Shown here: positions 12,201 to 23,381 of the stretch, piece by piece | Layout of the letters: every line of letters starts with the position of its first letter | Position numbering within the stretch: the stretch's first letter is position 1 | Assembly (NCBI GenBank): GCA_032191485.1 | Contig: JAVDOI010000007.1 | Coordinates: 2,150,463-2,214,462, forward strand | DNA length: 64,000 nt | Direction of reading: 5' to 3' | Source of the DNA: Leptoclinus maculatus | Taxonomy: Eukaryota; Chordata; Actinopteri; Perciformes; Stichaeidae | Notes under the pieces: generated by a model | What the model was told of the DNA's origin: nothing | Databases searched by the model: none | Seen by the model: the letters and a program-made list of their open reading frames with translations, nothing else | Program-made: the position numbers and the translations under genes

Positions 12201-12944
12201 GTGATCCAGGCCCAGCCTCTTTAAAGAGTTACATTTGTAGCTCCTCTAAGTATCACATGAACAAAGCAGGAACTATACCAAAGCACACGGCACCAACGGC
12301 AGCACATCCCTGAGGCTTTGATGAATGTATTCATTACAGTGAACAGGCATGAACAACATGAAGTATGACAGAGATGCATTTTAGCATCAGCTATTTCTGG
12401 AACAAACGTCTTTGTATCCTTGTTAGTTTGAATGCAGCAGGCGGTTAAAAGAGAGAGGAGCTGATGAAAACGTACGAGCTCGACCCTCGACCCTCGATCC
12501 TCCGCTGAGACTCCACAACATTCTTCTCAAGAATGCTTTCGCTTCATAAGAGCGTGTTGAAGTCGTGCGTTGAAAAAAAAAATATGGCTTAGGAAGCACT
12601 GTTCTCCTCACGAATATAACACGTCCGACCAATGGAAGCATTAAAGACGCACAGAGATATGAAGCAGACATCCACCTACTGGAGCATGTGATTAATGGTT
12701 CTGTTCAGACGCTGTTCCACTCTATAGAGAGGCTGGTATGACAAGCGGCTAATGTAATGTTACACCAACACACACACACACTAACAGTTCCTCTATACTT
12801 GTGAGGGCCTTCACTGACTAAATGCATCCCCTACCTCCTAACCCTAATCATCACGAGTAAACGGAGCCTAATTCATCTCACAACCAGAGCCTGAAGAGGG
12901 AAAGGTCCTCGCTAAATTGGTCCTCACAAAGACAGCAATAAAAG

Positions 12945-12983
<39 letters not shown>

Positions 12984-15900
12984 ATCCATCCAGAATGGAC
13001 AAGAGTGAGTGCAATCAGTCAGGTGGGCCAATTTAGAAGACTCGCTGCCCTTTTACATGCTGATTGATTTAGTGAGATGGTTTAAATGTCACTACAATAA
13101 GGAATGGACCTGTTTAGCACTTCAGTGCCATCTTCTGTTGAAAACATTTAAATTAAAAAATGAAATTTTGGAATTTAGCTTCTTAAAAATCTATTTTTGC
13201 TGATCAGGAATGATCACACGTACATTCTGGTATCCCTGCTGCTCTCCCACATCACTGGTCTTATTATGGTGTTCTGTGAGTATGGTAGATCTAATGTGAA
13301 GGGATTCATTTTGTGTCAGCGTGATGATGTTCCACTGGGGACCGCAGCGGACCCAGCACTTCATTTACTGGTGCATGACCGGACACACACGTCGTTAATC
13401 ACCGGGAGCCTCTTAGACGTCGGCCATTTTGGCATTCCACAACCACAGAGAAGCTCATACTAGAGTACTTCAAGTGCAGTGTGTTTCAACCAAAGGCCAA
13501 CATTCCTCTATCCCAGCCAAAGGCATGGTGTGTCCTAGGTCCTCACCCCTGTGTCCTAGGTCCTCACCCCTGTGTCCTAGGTCCTCACCCATGTGTCCTA
13601 GGTCCTCACCCGTGTGTCCTAGGCCCTCACCCATGTGTCCTAGGTCCTCACCCCTGTGTCCTAGGTCCTCACCCATGTGTCCTAGGTCCTCACCCATGTG
13701 TCCTAGGCCCTCACCCATGTGTCCTAGGTCCTCACCCGTGTGTCCTAGGTCCTCACCCCTGTGTCCTAGGTCCTCACCCCTGTGTCCTAGGTCCTCACCC
13801 ATGTGTCCTAGGTCCTCACCCATGTGTCCTAGGCCCTCACCCATGTGTCCTAGGTCCTCACCCGTGTGTCCTAGGTCCTCACCCCTGTGTCCTAGGTCCT
13901 CACCCCTGTGTCCTAGGCCCTCACCCGTGTGTCCTAGGTCCTCACCCGTGTGTCCTAGGTCCTCACCCCTGTGTCCTAGGTCCTCACCCCTGTGTCCTAG
14001 GTCCTCACCCCTGTGTCCTAGGTCCTCACCCGTGTGTCCTAGGTCCTCACCCGTGTGTCCTAGGTCCTCACCCCTGTGTCCTAGGTCCTCACCCGTGTGT
14101 CCTAGGTCCTCACCCGTGTGTCCTAGGTCCTCACCCGTGTGTCCTAGGTCCTCACCCGTGTGTCCTAGGCCCTCACCCGTGTGTCCTAGGCCCTCACCCC
14201 TGTGTCCTAGGTCCTCACCCCTGTGTCCTAGGTCCTCACCCGTGTGTCCTAGGTCCTCACCTGTGTGTCCTAGGTCCTCACCCCTGTGTCCTAGGTCCTC
14301 ACCCCTGTGTCCTAGGTCCTCACCCGTGTGTCCTAGGTCCTCACCCCTGTGTCCTAGGTCCTCACCCCTGTGTCCTAGGTCCTCACCCGTGTCACTGAGC
14401 AGGCTGAGGCTTCCTTCCTGTCTATGAATAGACCAATAACTTCCGTGCAAACTTCCACTCTAACCACAGCTTAATCTTTTCATCTGTACTCTGTTAATAA
14501 TCGGTATGTTTATTAACAACCACGTTCGTGATCCTATTGTATGCACATTCTGGCTTGTTACTTTTTGAACACTGTCCAATCAGAGAATATCAACGTAAAG
14601 CCTGGACTTCTGGTAAATTGCATATGTACTTTGCGAACGCCTCGTCTCATGCGGTTAGGACAAAGCAGCGTACGAAGGTTAACACGTTCGGGTCAACATA
14701 CAGCTAAACATTGCGTTTAAGGAGTCGTTCACTATTCACTTTCTTTCTGAGAGTAAGATGAAAAGTTGATGGATGTTCATCTATCCAGCTGTTTCACCTA
14801 TTTCCAGTCTTTATGCTAAGCTAGGCTAACAACATCCTCACTCAAGCTCTGTGCGAACCACACAGAGTGGTGTTCATCAGAAAGAAAGTGTTTTCAGGAG
14901 TATTGTAGTATTCCTTTAAGTTTGGGATCCACGAGATATCAAAATGTCTGATTGTGGTGTGAAAATGAATGAAATACATGAGATGAACCGGCCGTTTACA
15001 CATTTACACACCGCGTGACAAAGCTACTAATGCAAAGCAAATATTTAAGTAAAAATACAATAATTTATTTCCTAATCACTTGAATTGAATTTAAGTCTTA
15101 TTAAAAAGGTAGAGGCTGACTTTCACTTTAAAACTTTGCATATTTTATGATGTTATTTTAACATTATTTTATTACCGTGACGTTACATAACAGCATCATT
15201 TCAATCTGCAACAAACAAACAATAACTGACCGCGTGTGTGAGTGTGTGTGTGAGTGTGTGTGCGTGTGTGTGTGAGTGTGTGTGTGAGTGTGTGTGCGTG
15301 TGTGTGTGAGTGTGTGAGTGTGTGTGCGTGAGTGTGTGAGAGTACGTGCACACAAGGTTAATGAGGGAGTGGTTCAGATGACTCTTTCCTGTTGTGTTGG
15401 GTGTGTGTGTGTGTGTGTGTGTGCCCCCCCCCCTACACACACACACACACACACACAGTGCTGAGAGATAAATAGGAAATTGCTTGTGGACATACTGTAC
15501 TTCCTGTCTGTTAGAAGATGATTTCCCGTTTCCTGTCTGGGGGTTTTGGAGGGAAGGCACAGATACAATAATACAATACAATACTAAATCCACATGTCTA
15601 CACACAAAATCTAAGACAAGATCTAGTCTCATATCACAATACCGATAGAATATTGACATATTGCACAGCCGTACTGTGGGGGGGTCGTTATGCGTATAGA
15701 TGTGTGCGTACCTGGTGCCAGGAAGAGCCGGTGATGGGTCCTCCTCCTCGTCTCCACTCTCCTCCTGTTCGGTGTTCTGGCTCTTCAGATAAGTCTTGGC
15801 TTCCTTGGAGTCTGCCGATACCACTTTATTCACCCTGACAGTGGGAGACAGACACACAACCTGATGAACTCTGGATTTAAAATGAGCTGCTACAGTTAGT

Positions 15901-18900
15901 ACACGGTGGTGATGATACTGGCCCTTCACCAGGAATCACTGAAAACCTCTAGAAATAAAAACAGGTCAAAAAAGACACCACGTAGATAGGTTTACAGTTT
16001 TCAAGGTGCATTTATTACACATGAAGATAAAGTTGTGAACACCGGCTGAATATCTATTATCAGAATTATAACTGTGTTATAACTGCTACTGTGTAACGTG
16101 AATACTGCTGTTAAAAAGAACCGGATTTGTTTAAAGTGTTTGTAAACTAAATGTTATTGCACTTTTGTTCATATAGCAGTACTTTAAAATAAAAGTGCGC
16201 AATACACTACTTTTGAATTCATTATTGAACTTTGCCATAACAATGAGATTAAAAAATGTAACCGTTGCCCAGCACTAATATATATATAATATATATACAT
16301 ACATACACACATATATATACATATATATAAAGCATATCAAATCAAATGTTGATTAATGCGCACTTTCCTTAACAAATGAATGTGATTACACAGGAATAAC
16401 ATACTTTGTAAGCTGTGACAAAAGACCAAGATCCATCAACACATATCTCATCGACACAGCTGCTGAGCTGCATCTCAACCTCTGTGTTGAAAAGTAAAGA
16501 ATAAAACAGGATGCAGGCAGCCTCTCCCTCTACACACACGCTACACTGTATAAAACACACACACACACACACACACACATCTGTCCGTGTCCCACCATGG
16601 GGGATGAGACAGGGAGGCTATATGAGGAACAACCGCTGCGTCCTCTGGGAACGCCAGCGCTGCACAGCCTCCCCGACCACTTGCATCCATCATGGCGACA
16701 CTGAAAAGGCTTTTCCCTGTTATGTATGCTGATTATATGCAGGCATAATTACACGGAGCACTCGGAGTCCCATGGAGAACTCTTTAAAATATCGTAGCAT
16801 TTGGAGCCAATAGCAGAGTTCACCTAAACACCACTGTTGGTCTACAACGTGCACATTAGAGCCAGCGGCGTCTATCGTGGCTCTGTTGGATAAGTTACAA
16901 CCGTCATCCGTGTGCTAATCTTATGCTTGTGTAATTACAGAGTGCACAGCTTCATGCATAATCAATCAGATGAATTATAGCGAGATCATTTCTGGTTTCT
17001 GAATAAAGACCGCTCAGACGTTAACATTACTTGCTCCACATAACTAGCATCCATCCAGGCTGCGGGAGGGGGGGGGGGCGTGGTCGTCTGTGTGATATAC
17101 AGTATATGACACAGTGATAATTATACCGGTTTTATGGGAAACTCTGGTGTGGCTTCCATTGACCAACTGTCATGGCTGAAACTGAGTGTTTGTTCCAGGG
17201 GGCTAATTGAACGGTTCTGAAGTTATTACTCTTACACTGAAGGGTCAGCGGTTAAGTGTCTGTTTGTAAACATGTTTGTAAATCTGAACGTTCATTACAC
17301 CGTCTGATATAAACAGACGGAACTTGCTGATGATTGTCGGGTTGCTGCAACAGTTGACGCGTCCATACGTGCCACACATTGCTGCTCTGATGCATCACTG
17401 TTGATTGTGTGACTTTGGTAGCTGGTGTCTGTGGATGTGTGCCACATTAAGAATGCTATTTGTTCATTTTCTCTAATTGCATTCTTGTCATTTGTATTTA
17501 TTGTATTGTTTGTTTCTATTGTTTCATCTATAGTACAGTGTTATCAGTTTAAATTGAACCTTTGTTTCCTTGCAAAGCACTTTGTTAACTCCGTCTTTAA
17601 AAGGTGCTGTATGAATAAAGTTACTATTATAACTACTACTATCTAACGTACCATACTTTATGATGTTTACTCATCCAGCCTGCGTATGCGTGAGTTATTG
17701 GCACCACCTACTGGTCAATGTGGAAACTGATTTCAGATCATCGTTTATAATCAAATATACAATCTGAGGTTATTTGTTTGGGGGTATGTTGATTACACTG
17801 AATGTATAGAGGAACATAACGTCAAGAGGATGCCAGGAGCTCTTATTCTGAAAGGTTATTATTATTATTCAGTTCAGGAAAGTTTCAACTTAACTGTGAG
17901 CTTCAAACGTTTTGATTTAAGGAAGTCCTGTGATGCAGGTGTGAAAAAATAGTTTTAAAGTTTCGAAATAGTTTTCTCTCCTGGGTGAAAGAAAACCTTT
18001 TTTCAGAATAATAGTTTTATCAGGTGATTTTTTTTATTTTTTTTGTGAATATCTTACAAAAGATATATCTTACAAAAAAAACATGATGCTTTTAGTCCCA
18101 TTTAGAACAAAGGGGTAGGGGCACACTTCAGTCTCTTGTGGCCAAAATGAGTATTACAACAATAAACAGTAACGCCTGTATTCACAGATGAACAAAAAAA
18201 AAAGTTACTCGGAAAAATGATTCTGATAAAATATCTGTTTGTTCCCCACCTGTTTCACATATCTCCGGAACTTGGAAAGACTATCCTGGCAAAACCGTTG
18301 TTACACCTGTTCTTAAGTCAGGAGAGAAACTATTTAGATCAGACTTAGAAAATGGATCATTTGTATCTCAGGGCTTCTGTAACTTTTTACCAAATTAAAT
18401 GAATTGATAACATCTACTTGTGTTTCCCGTGTTCCAAAAACGGTTTCACTCACCTAACTTCTTCTCCAGCAAAGTCAAACACTTTAGTGATGGTGACCGT
18501 AGCAGGTTCTGATGCTTTTGTTTCTGTGCTCAATGGAGCAACCGTCAATACTGCGGAATCCTCCTGAGGACAAAAACAAAAGATTCAGTTTAAGGGAGAG
18601 ACAAGGACGTCAGACACACAGAGAAAATATGGTAGGTTTGATAATTAATGCTTGATAAGGTTAAATCCACCTCATATATTGGAAGTGGAGGAATTTAAGT
18701 CCAACAAAACAAACAAGCCTCTCTATCTATCCCGGTATGGAACATAGTGCCCTGTGAATGATTCATTTCAAAGTCTGGTTAAGAATTTGGTTCCCGCCAA
18801 GTGTTTTAAAACATGGCCCCACCTTAGCTGTACATTTAGGTTGAGAACACATTCACCTTCTGTGCCATACTAGACTGTGAGGCGGGTATGGGGTCTTTGG

Positions 18901-21900
18901 GTCTGGATCCGACATCAGACAGGAAACTGGCCCAGAGGTCGTCAGACTTTTTCTTCTGTCGCTCGTCGTCGTCCTCCCGTACCGTCGTGACTCTTCCCGC
19001 CTCTTCCTGCAGCGGCCGCGACTCTTCTGCTCCGCCTCCGTCCATCTCTGCTCCGCCTCCGTCCATCTCTTCCTCGTCTACTTTCAGCACTCCTTTCTTC
19101 CTCTTTCTGTAGATTTGTCCGAGGGTACCAGTGAATAAAAGGTAATCATCTTCTTTAATTAAAAGCTGCTAAATTCAGAGCATCAAAACAACTATTATCT
19201 ACGTAAAGACATAGTGGAGAGATGTGTACCCAAGCAGAGGATTAAGTCGCTCCCCCTTCTGAGTGTGTGTTGTTATCACAGCGTGCCTCAACTGTCAAGC
19301 TAATTCGCTGACGCTCTGCGCTGCGCTCATACGGCTGTTTACCGCTGATAACCCCCATCCCGACCCACGGTGTCGTTGCAGAAGCGTAGCGCCCGCTGTT
19401 ACAAAGCTAGCTCTGTCGGCGCTGTTACAAAGCTAGCTCTGTCGGCGCTGTTACAAAGCTAGCTCTGTCGGGGCTGTTTCAAAGCTAGCTCTGTCGGCGC
19501 TGTTACAAAGCTAGCTCTGTCGGCGCTGTTACAAAGCTAGCTCTGTCGGCGCTGTTACAAAGCTAGCTCTGTCGGCGCTGTTACAAAGCTAGCTCTGTCT
19601 GCGCTGTTACAAATCTAGCTGTGTCGGCGCTGTTACAAAGCTAGCTGTGTCGGCGCTGTTACAAAGCTAGCTGTGTCGGCACTGTTTCAAAGCTAGCTCT
19701 GTCTGCGCTGTTACAAAGCTAGCTGTGTCGGCGCTGTTACAAAGCTAGCTGTGTCGGCGCTGTTACAAAGCTAGCTGTGTCGGCGCTGTTACAAAGCTAG
19801 CTCTGTCTGCGCTGTTACAAATCTAGCTGTGTCGGCGCTGTTACAAAGCTAGCTCTGTCGGCGCTGTTGTCGTTGTTTGAGATTTCAGCACCGTTAGCTG
19901 CTAGCCGCCGGCTTAGTCGCCACCACGTTGAGAGCAACGTGAAGCTAATCCCTTGATCCAGGATAGCCTTTGAATTCGGAATTTGTAATTCCAAGTGCTA
20001 TCCATATTGTACTATTTAAATTTTTACAACCTCTCTGGTCCTCTCCTCACTTGTGTTCAGCAGCCTGCAGCTCAGTCGGAGTTTCAGAGTTTTTGTCGCG
20101 TCATTGCTCGTCTCAGCAGGCCGATCATGGCTCCCCAGTTGCACTGAGGAGTGCAGAATTCAATATTTTTGTTTACAGGGTCTGCCATACTGTTAATTTG
20201 GACTGGAATTTAAAATGAGACAATGTAGAAAGTGTTTCAGATCAAATAGAACAATTTTAAGCTTTGATTTGGTTGCTTTTTTCCGACAGAAGCGTTCATC
20301 ACACATGATGTGTTTGAGGAAAGTTAAAAAAGCCGACAATAATGTCGCTTTGAATATGATAAACGGTGTGTTTTTTGGCAATAAAAAAACAACAACAAAA
20401 GAAAAGTTGCTTTTCAAACCTGCTAGTGTGTTTTGGGGATCAGAGGGTTTAAAATAAAACGCACCGTACTAAATGCAACTGAATTGTGTTAACTGGTTAA
20501 AAATGGCGGACGTCTCTGCTCAACAATTCAGGAAAAGCCACAACATGCCTGCTGATAAAATGCTATTTCATCCAAGATGTTGGAGTAAAGTTTTGTTTCA
20601 GGTCCACATCAGAACAAAATAGGAAAAGTTGAGCCTAACATGTATTTAGGCTCAACTTCAATGTGCTCTTCTGGCTGTATCGCAGAAAACTTTGCATTTA
20701 CATGTTTTATCCTTGTAATTACACGGCGTTCCAGAGGAAAGGTTTGATGTTTCGTGCATCAACATCGGGGTTTCAGCTCATTTGTAGTCCGCAACGTTGT
20801 CGTGACCCCCAGCAGAGTCGTTGGGTTGTCATGGGAATTTGAGTACGACATTGCTTTGTAGACGACTTTCAAGGAGCATGCAGAGAGCTTCAAAGTGCTC
20901 CTATAGATGTAATAATATTTAAATAGTATTCTCTCAAGCCTCTCACCTCACACCGATGTCCGTTTTCTTCCTCTTCTTCTTGCTGACATCGTGCGGATGC
21001 GGCACACTGTCGCCCTCGTGCAGAGGCTCTTCCCTTTCACACTCATTAATGTCGTCCTCGCTGAGGTTGTTGTCTGAGGAGGGAATGAGTAGAAAGAGGA
21101 TGTGAACACGCACAGACCAACTGATTAACAGATATATAGATAAACAGATGTAGAACGGGGCTGATATCACAATTTACTGAACTTCAGCAAAGTCGTGTTG
21201 TGACGGTATTCATGTTATTGTTCTACAAATGTCTGTTGTCCAAATGAATGCTTCTGAGCAACCCGTGATCAAAAGCTAACACAAAGACTATTTGATTTCT
21301 TTAGTTTGGAGCTCATTTCCTTTCAGATGGATCTGTTGAGATTGTGCATGTGTTTACCATACTGTATATTATCAACAGTGCTGAATTCAATTCTACATTT
21401 TAAGCATGGAGGCCATAGTTGCAGATGTGATGTACTGGACAGCATTCTATTCAGAGGTGTTTCTAATATTCAGCCCCATTACGTTCGTAAATAAGGAGGA
21501 CACAAAAATAGAAACACCTCTCAATATACAGCGGTGCATTACAACACCGCCTTGGTACGTACACCAGCTGGCACAGCTGTTTGTATACATATTAAACAAA
21601 CGACACGATGTGACGCGAGCCACCTTGACTTACAGCCTCACCGTGAAGGTGTGTGCACCTCTAACGGAGGAGCGGCACGTTAAGGGTTAGGACCACAGCT
21701 GCTGGGTAGTAGACACTGTAGCTAGTTTATCGTGCTTAATGCATAACTTTATGTTAACGTTAGTCATCTTATGTTACATGAATTAGCTAAACTTTAACCC
21801 CACTAGTACCTTCCATAAGGTGTTTTCCTTCAGTAGCCTACTTAAGCACTGCATTTGGACAACGCAAGGTGTTTACCGCCCTCACCTGATGGGACGTAGT

Positions 21901-21955
21901 CTGCATCTTCATTAGACGAATAGCCGTCAGAGTCGTAGTCAGAATAGGTCATCAT
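9053..21955 (-). CDS. cfdp1: Craniofacial development protein 1 (BCNT/Swc5 family), seven coding exons
   Basis: Joined coding exons (21955-21886, 21073-20947, 19106-18857, 18563-18454, 15834-15712, 11714-11556, 9143-9053) total 930 bp and give 309 residues; human CFDP1 is about 299. All introns are GT-AG and every junction keeps phase. The N-terminus (1-35) is acidic with SEDDINE. A basic KKKRKK run lies near 55-60, the DLWASFL motif at about 122-128, KVFDFAGEEVRV at 176-187, and the conserved BCNT-C domain at about 229-303 (QKMSTLEKSKMDW, HNRGRDGYVERK, RVDHRQFE). The family is the vertebrate counterpart of yeast Swc5, a nuclear subunit of SWR1/SRCAP remodellers that exchange H2A.Z for H2A. 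There is a small in-frame duplication (EMDGGGA twice, residues ~80-93) in exon 3. The start is the first of two adjacent ATGs in exon 1. Confidence 0.95.
9247..9294. repeat. (TG)n microsatellite, cfdp1 intron 6
   Basis: About 48 bp of uninterrupted TG. Confidence 0.95.
9471..10518. repeat. ~1-kb CCTC/CCAT/CCAC tandem array, cfdp1 intron 6
   Basis: Nearly pure pyrimidine (C/T with A) strand made of CCCT, CCAT and CCAC tetranucleotides, with a recurrent CCCACCACCGCTCCATCC word that marks a longer internal period. It produces several hundred-codon open frames on both strands (Pro-Ser-Leu-His or Gly-Glu-Trp-Arg rich) that are not genes. The strand asymmetry makes unusual structures such as triplexes possible. 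Confidence 0.95.
11556..11714 (-). CDS. cfdp1: cfdp1 coding exon 6 (start of BCNT-C domain)
   Basis: Acceptor TTGCAG, donor GACGG|GTAAGA. Encodes AKRPAGVSSILGRMG, KKQKMSTLEKSKMDW and EELATHNRGRD, the diagnostic BCNT-C sequence. Confidence 0.96.
12948..12981. repeat. (CA)n microsatellite, cfdp1 intron 5
   Basis: ACACAC run of about 33 bp. Confidence 0.9.
13529..14393. repeat. 21-bp minisatellite, 41 copies, cfdp1 intron 5
   Basis: The unit is CTGTGTCCTAGGTCCTCACCC with two main variable sites (C/A/G before TGTGT; T/C in GGTCC). 41 copies were counted by reading the units. Because 21 is a multiple of three, all three long frames stay open, giving artefact proteins such as repeated CPRSSP. Units 7-12 and 13-18 have the same variant order, a 126-bp higher-order duplication. 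Each unit carries the CCTAGG palindrome. Confidence 0.97.
15233..15345. repeat. (TG)n with GAG interruptions, cfdp1 intron 5
   Basis: TGTGTGAG and TGTGTGCG words alternate over about 110 bp. Confidence 0.9.
15399..15459. repeat. Back-to-back (TG)n and (CA)n, cfdp1 intron 5
   Basis: A TG run (15399-15423), a C-run with CTA, and a CA run (15435-15459) together form an imperfect inverted repeat that could fold on itself. Confidence 0.85.
15712..15834 (-). CDS. cfdp1: cfdp1 coding exon 5
   Basis: Acceptor TGTCAG, donor ACCAG|GTACGC. Encodes VNKVVSADSKEAKTYLK, then an acidic EESGDEEED stretch. The surrounding longer open frame rich in Thr-His is only microsatellite read-through. Confidence 0.93.
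16274..16331. repeat. TA/CA-rich microsatellite, cfdp1 intron 4
   Basis: ATATAT, ACATAC and ACACAT words over about 55 bp. Confidence 0.8.
16555..16580. repeat. (CA)n microsatellite, cfdp1 intron 4
   Basis: ACACAC run of about 26 bp. Confidence 0.9.
17425..17650 (+). mobile_element. LINE/SINE 3' tail fragment, cfdp1 intron 4
   Basis: Contains AAGCACTTTGTTAACTCC and AAAAGGTGCTGTATGAATAAAG followed by short TTA/CTA repeats. This is the usual 3' end pattern of L2-related fish retroposons (compare the 3' ends near 32440 and 50080). The 5' limit is not clear. Confidence 0.6.
18454..18563 (-). CDS. cfdp1: cfdp1 coding exon 4
   Basis: Acceptor CCTCAG, donor GTTAG|GTGAGT. Encodes EDSAVLTVAP through TITKVFDFAGEEV; the last part is nearly identical to the human protein. 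Confidence 0.94.
18857..19106 (-). CDS. cfdp1: cfdp1 coding exon 3
   Basis: Acceptor CTACAG, donor CAGAAG|GTGAAT. Encodes the middle acidic region and the DDLWASFLSDVG motif that is shared by Swc5/BCNT proteins. A 21-bp in-frame duplication gives EMDGGGA twice. Confidence 0.94.
19395..19862. repeat. 26-bp minisatellite, 18 copies, cfdp1 intron 2
   Basis: The unit is GCTGTTACAAAGCTAGCT then CTGTCGGC. I counted 18 full copies at exact 26-bp spacing plus a partial one. Variants (CTC/CTG, CGG/CTG, TTAC/TTTC, AAAG/AAAT) are shared between neighbouring units. Each unit holds the palindrome AGCTAGCT. The array lies inside a dispersed repeat whose flanks match 37740-37940. Confidence 0.97.
20947..21073 (-). 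CDS. cfdp1: cfdp1 coding exon 2
   Basis: Acceptor CCTCAG, donor GTGAG|GTGAGA. Encodes DNNLSEDDINECE and a lysine-rich KKKRKK segment likely to act as a nuclear localisation signal. Enters after one codon base and leaves after two. Confidence 0.93.
21886..21955 (-). CDS. cfdp1: cfdp1 coding exon 1
   Basis: Begins ATGATG and encodes MMTYSDYDSDGYSS through DYVPS (23 codons plus one base). The donor is CATCAG|GTGAGG. The acidic, serine-rich start matches the BCNT N-terminus. Confidence 0.93.
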
Positions 21956-22346
21956 GTTGGTGGAAAGGCTTCGGACTATAAGTGCAGTAACGTTAGCGTT
22001 AAATGAAAAAGGCGTACGTTACAAGGAGTCAGTGCGTTTTCTATTAGCTTATTTGCTGCTTTCACAACGTTACAAACGTAAACCTAACTGGCTTCAAATT
22101 CCTCCTTATAAAACAAGAATACAGTTAAATTGTTGCTCTTTCAATTCTGTACAGGACACAAATGACTTCAATGGGCAGAATGTATGAAACAGGGACGCTT
22201 CCTTAGCAGCGTTTCTGGAAACGAGGAATACAATGTGACGTCCTGTGGCAACGACAGCAAGCTGCAAGGTTCAAACTGTTCGACTACTGCGCATGTCTCA
22301 CTTTGTGGCGACGATCAGGCAATGTTAAGACCATTAGCGCCACCTA
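21956..22346 (-). promoter_or_regulatory. cfdp1: Probable cfdp1 5' UTR and promoter
   Basis: The region upstream of the cfdp1 ATG contains TGACGTCC (about 22234), the NRF1-like CTGCGCATG (about 22286) and AGCGCCACCT (about 22336), whose reverse complement AGGTGGCGCT fits the CTCF core. There is no TATA near the start. The transcription start is not determined. Confidence 0.4.
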
Positions 22347-22804
22347 TATGACTGGAGGGTAATCTGGGTATTTACAACCTGCATTCCGCATTGGGAATTA
22401 AATATAATTTAAAGCAATGATTCTAAGAACTGAGCCAGTAAGTGTACTCATTTAAGTTAATTTAATACTCGTATGTAATATAAAATAAAATATATATGTG
22501 TATATGTGTGTGTGTGTGTGGGTAGTCCTTCAAGAAGTACTACCCAGAGCCTTCCACTTAGCACTTATTGTATTGTATTAGCATTTATTGTATTCGTATT
22601 AGTTTGTTGCACTTACTGTATTTGTATTAGTGTGTTTCTGCACTGTACTTTTGCTCTGGTTTATGCTCTTAGATGCTTGTTTAAAAAAGGAGATGCACTT
22701 ATGACTTCTGGTTCTAGTAGTTCTCTTGAATACCTATGTTGAATACACTTATTGTAAGTCGCTTTGGATAAAAGCGTCTGCTAAATGACTGTAATGTAAT
22801 GTAA

Positions 22805-22837
<33 letters not shown>

Positions 22838-23330
22838 GTTTAAACTTTAAACTTTTCCAAATCTTTTCTTTATAGGATATATAGGATAGAAGGAAAACCA
22901 TTTCATATAAGATTGTAAATAAAATACAAGTCCTGATAAACAATCCAGTTACTTGTTATATGTTGTGTATTTTCTATGATGACAAAGGGGCAGTACCAAA
23001 TAAATAACTGTCTCAGGATATCTAGCAAAAGCAACACGTATGCCAGTATCTGAATATGATTCTTCTTTTTGCCTTTCTTCCATGTCTGGCAGCTTTAGTT
23101 ACTTTTCAGATTTATTTTTCGCCTTCCCGTCCAGTGAAAACTCCGTATCTGCAGATGCGTTGACGCTGACTGCTTGTGATGAACCAGTAGGGTGAAGCGT
23201 TCCTTTATGTGTCGAGAAAACCCTCCTACTTCTTAAGCTAAATAAACTATTTTAAAAAAGCGATACGTGGTTCTCACGGGACACCTTTTGGAGTATCTGT
23301 AGAATGCAACATAAACATAATGCAGCAGTA

Positions 23331-23333
<3 letters not shown>

Positions 23334-23374
<41 letters not shown>
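23334..23374. repeat. (TA)n microsatellite
   Basis: ATATAT run with GTAT interruptions, about 40 bp. Confidence 0.9.
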
Positions 23375-23378
<4 letters not shown>

Positions 23379-23381
23379 AGC

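Noticed and set aside
13529..14393. CRISPR-like regular array
   Set aside because: Units are directly adjacent without unique spacers and the DNA is from a vertebrate.
13429..14450. Open frames of 305-332 codons in three frames (CPRSSP, LGHRGED, VLGPHPC repeats)
   Set aside because: A 21-bp repeat keeps frames open on both strands; no flanking splice sites or non-repeat domain.
15201..15929. 242-codon minus-strand frame
   Set aside because: It fuses cfdp1 exon 5 with intron and TG microsatellite; only 15834-15712 is coding.
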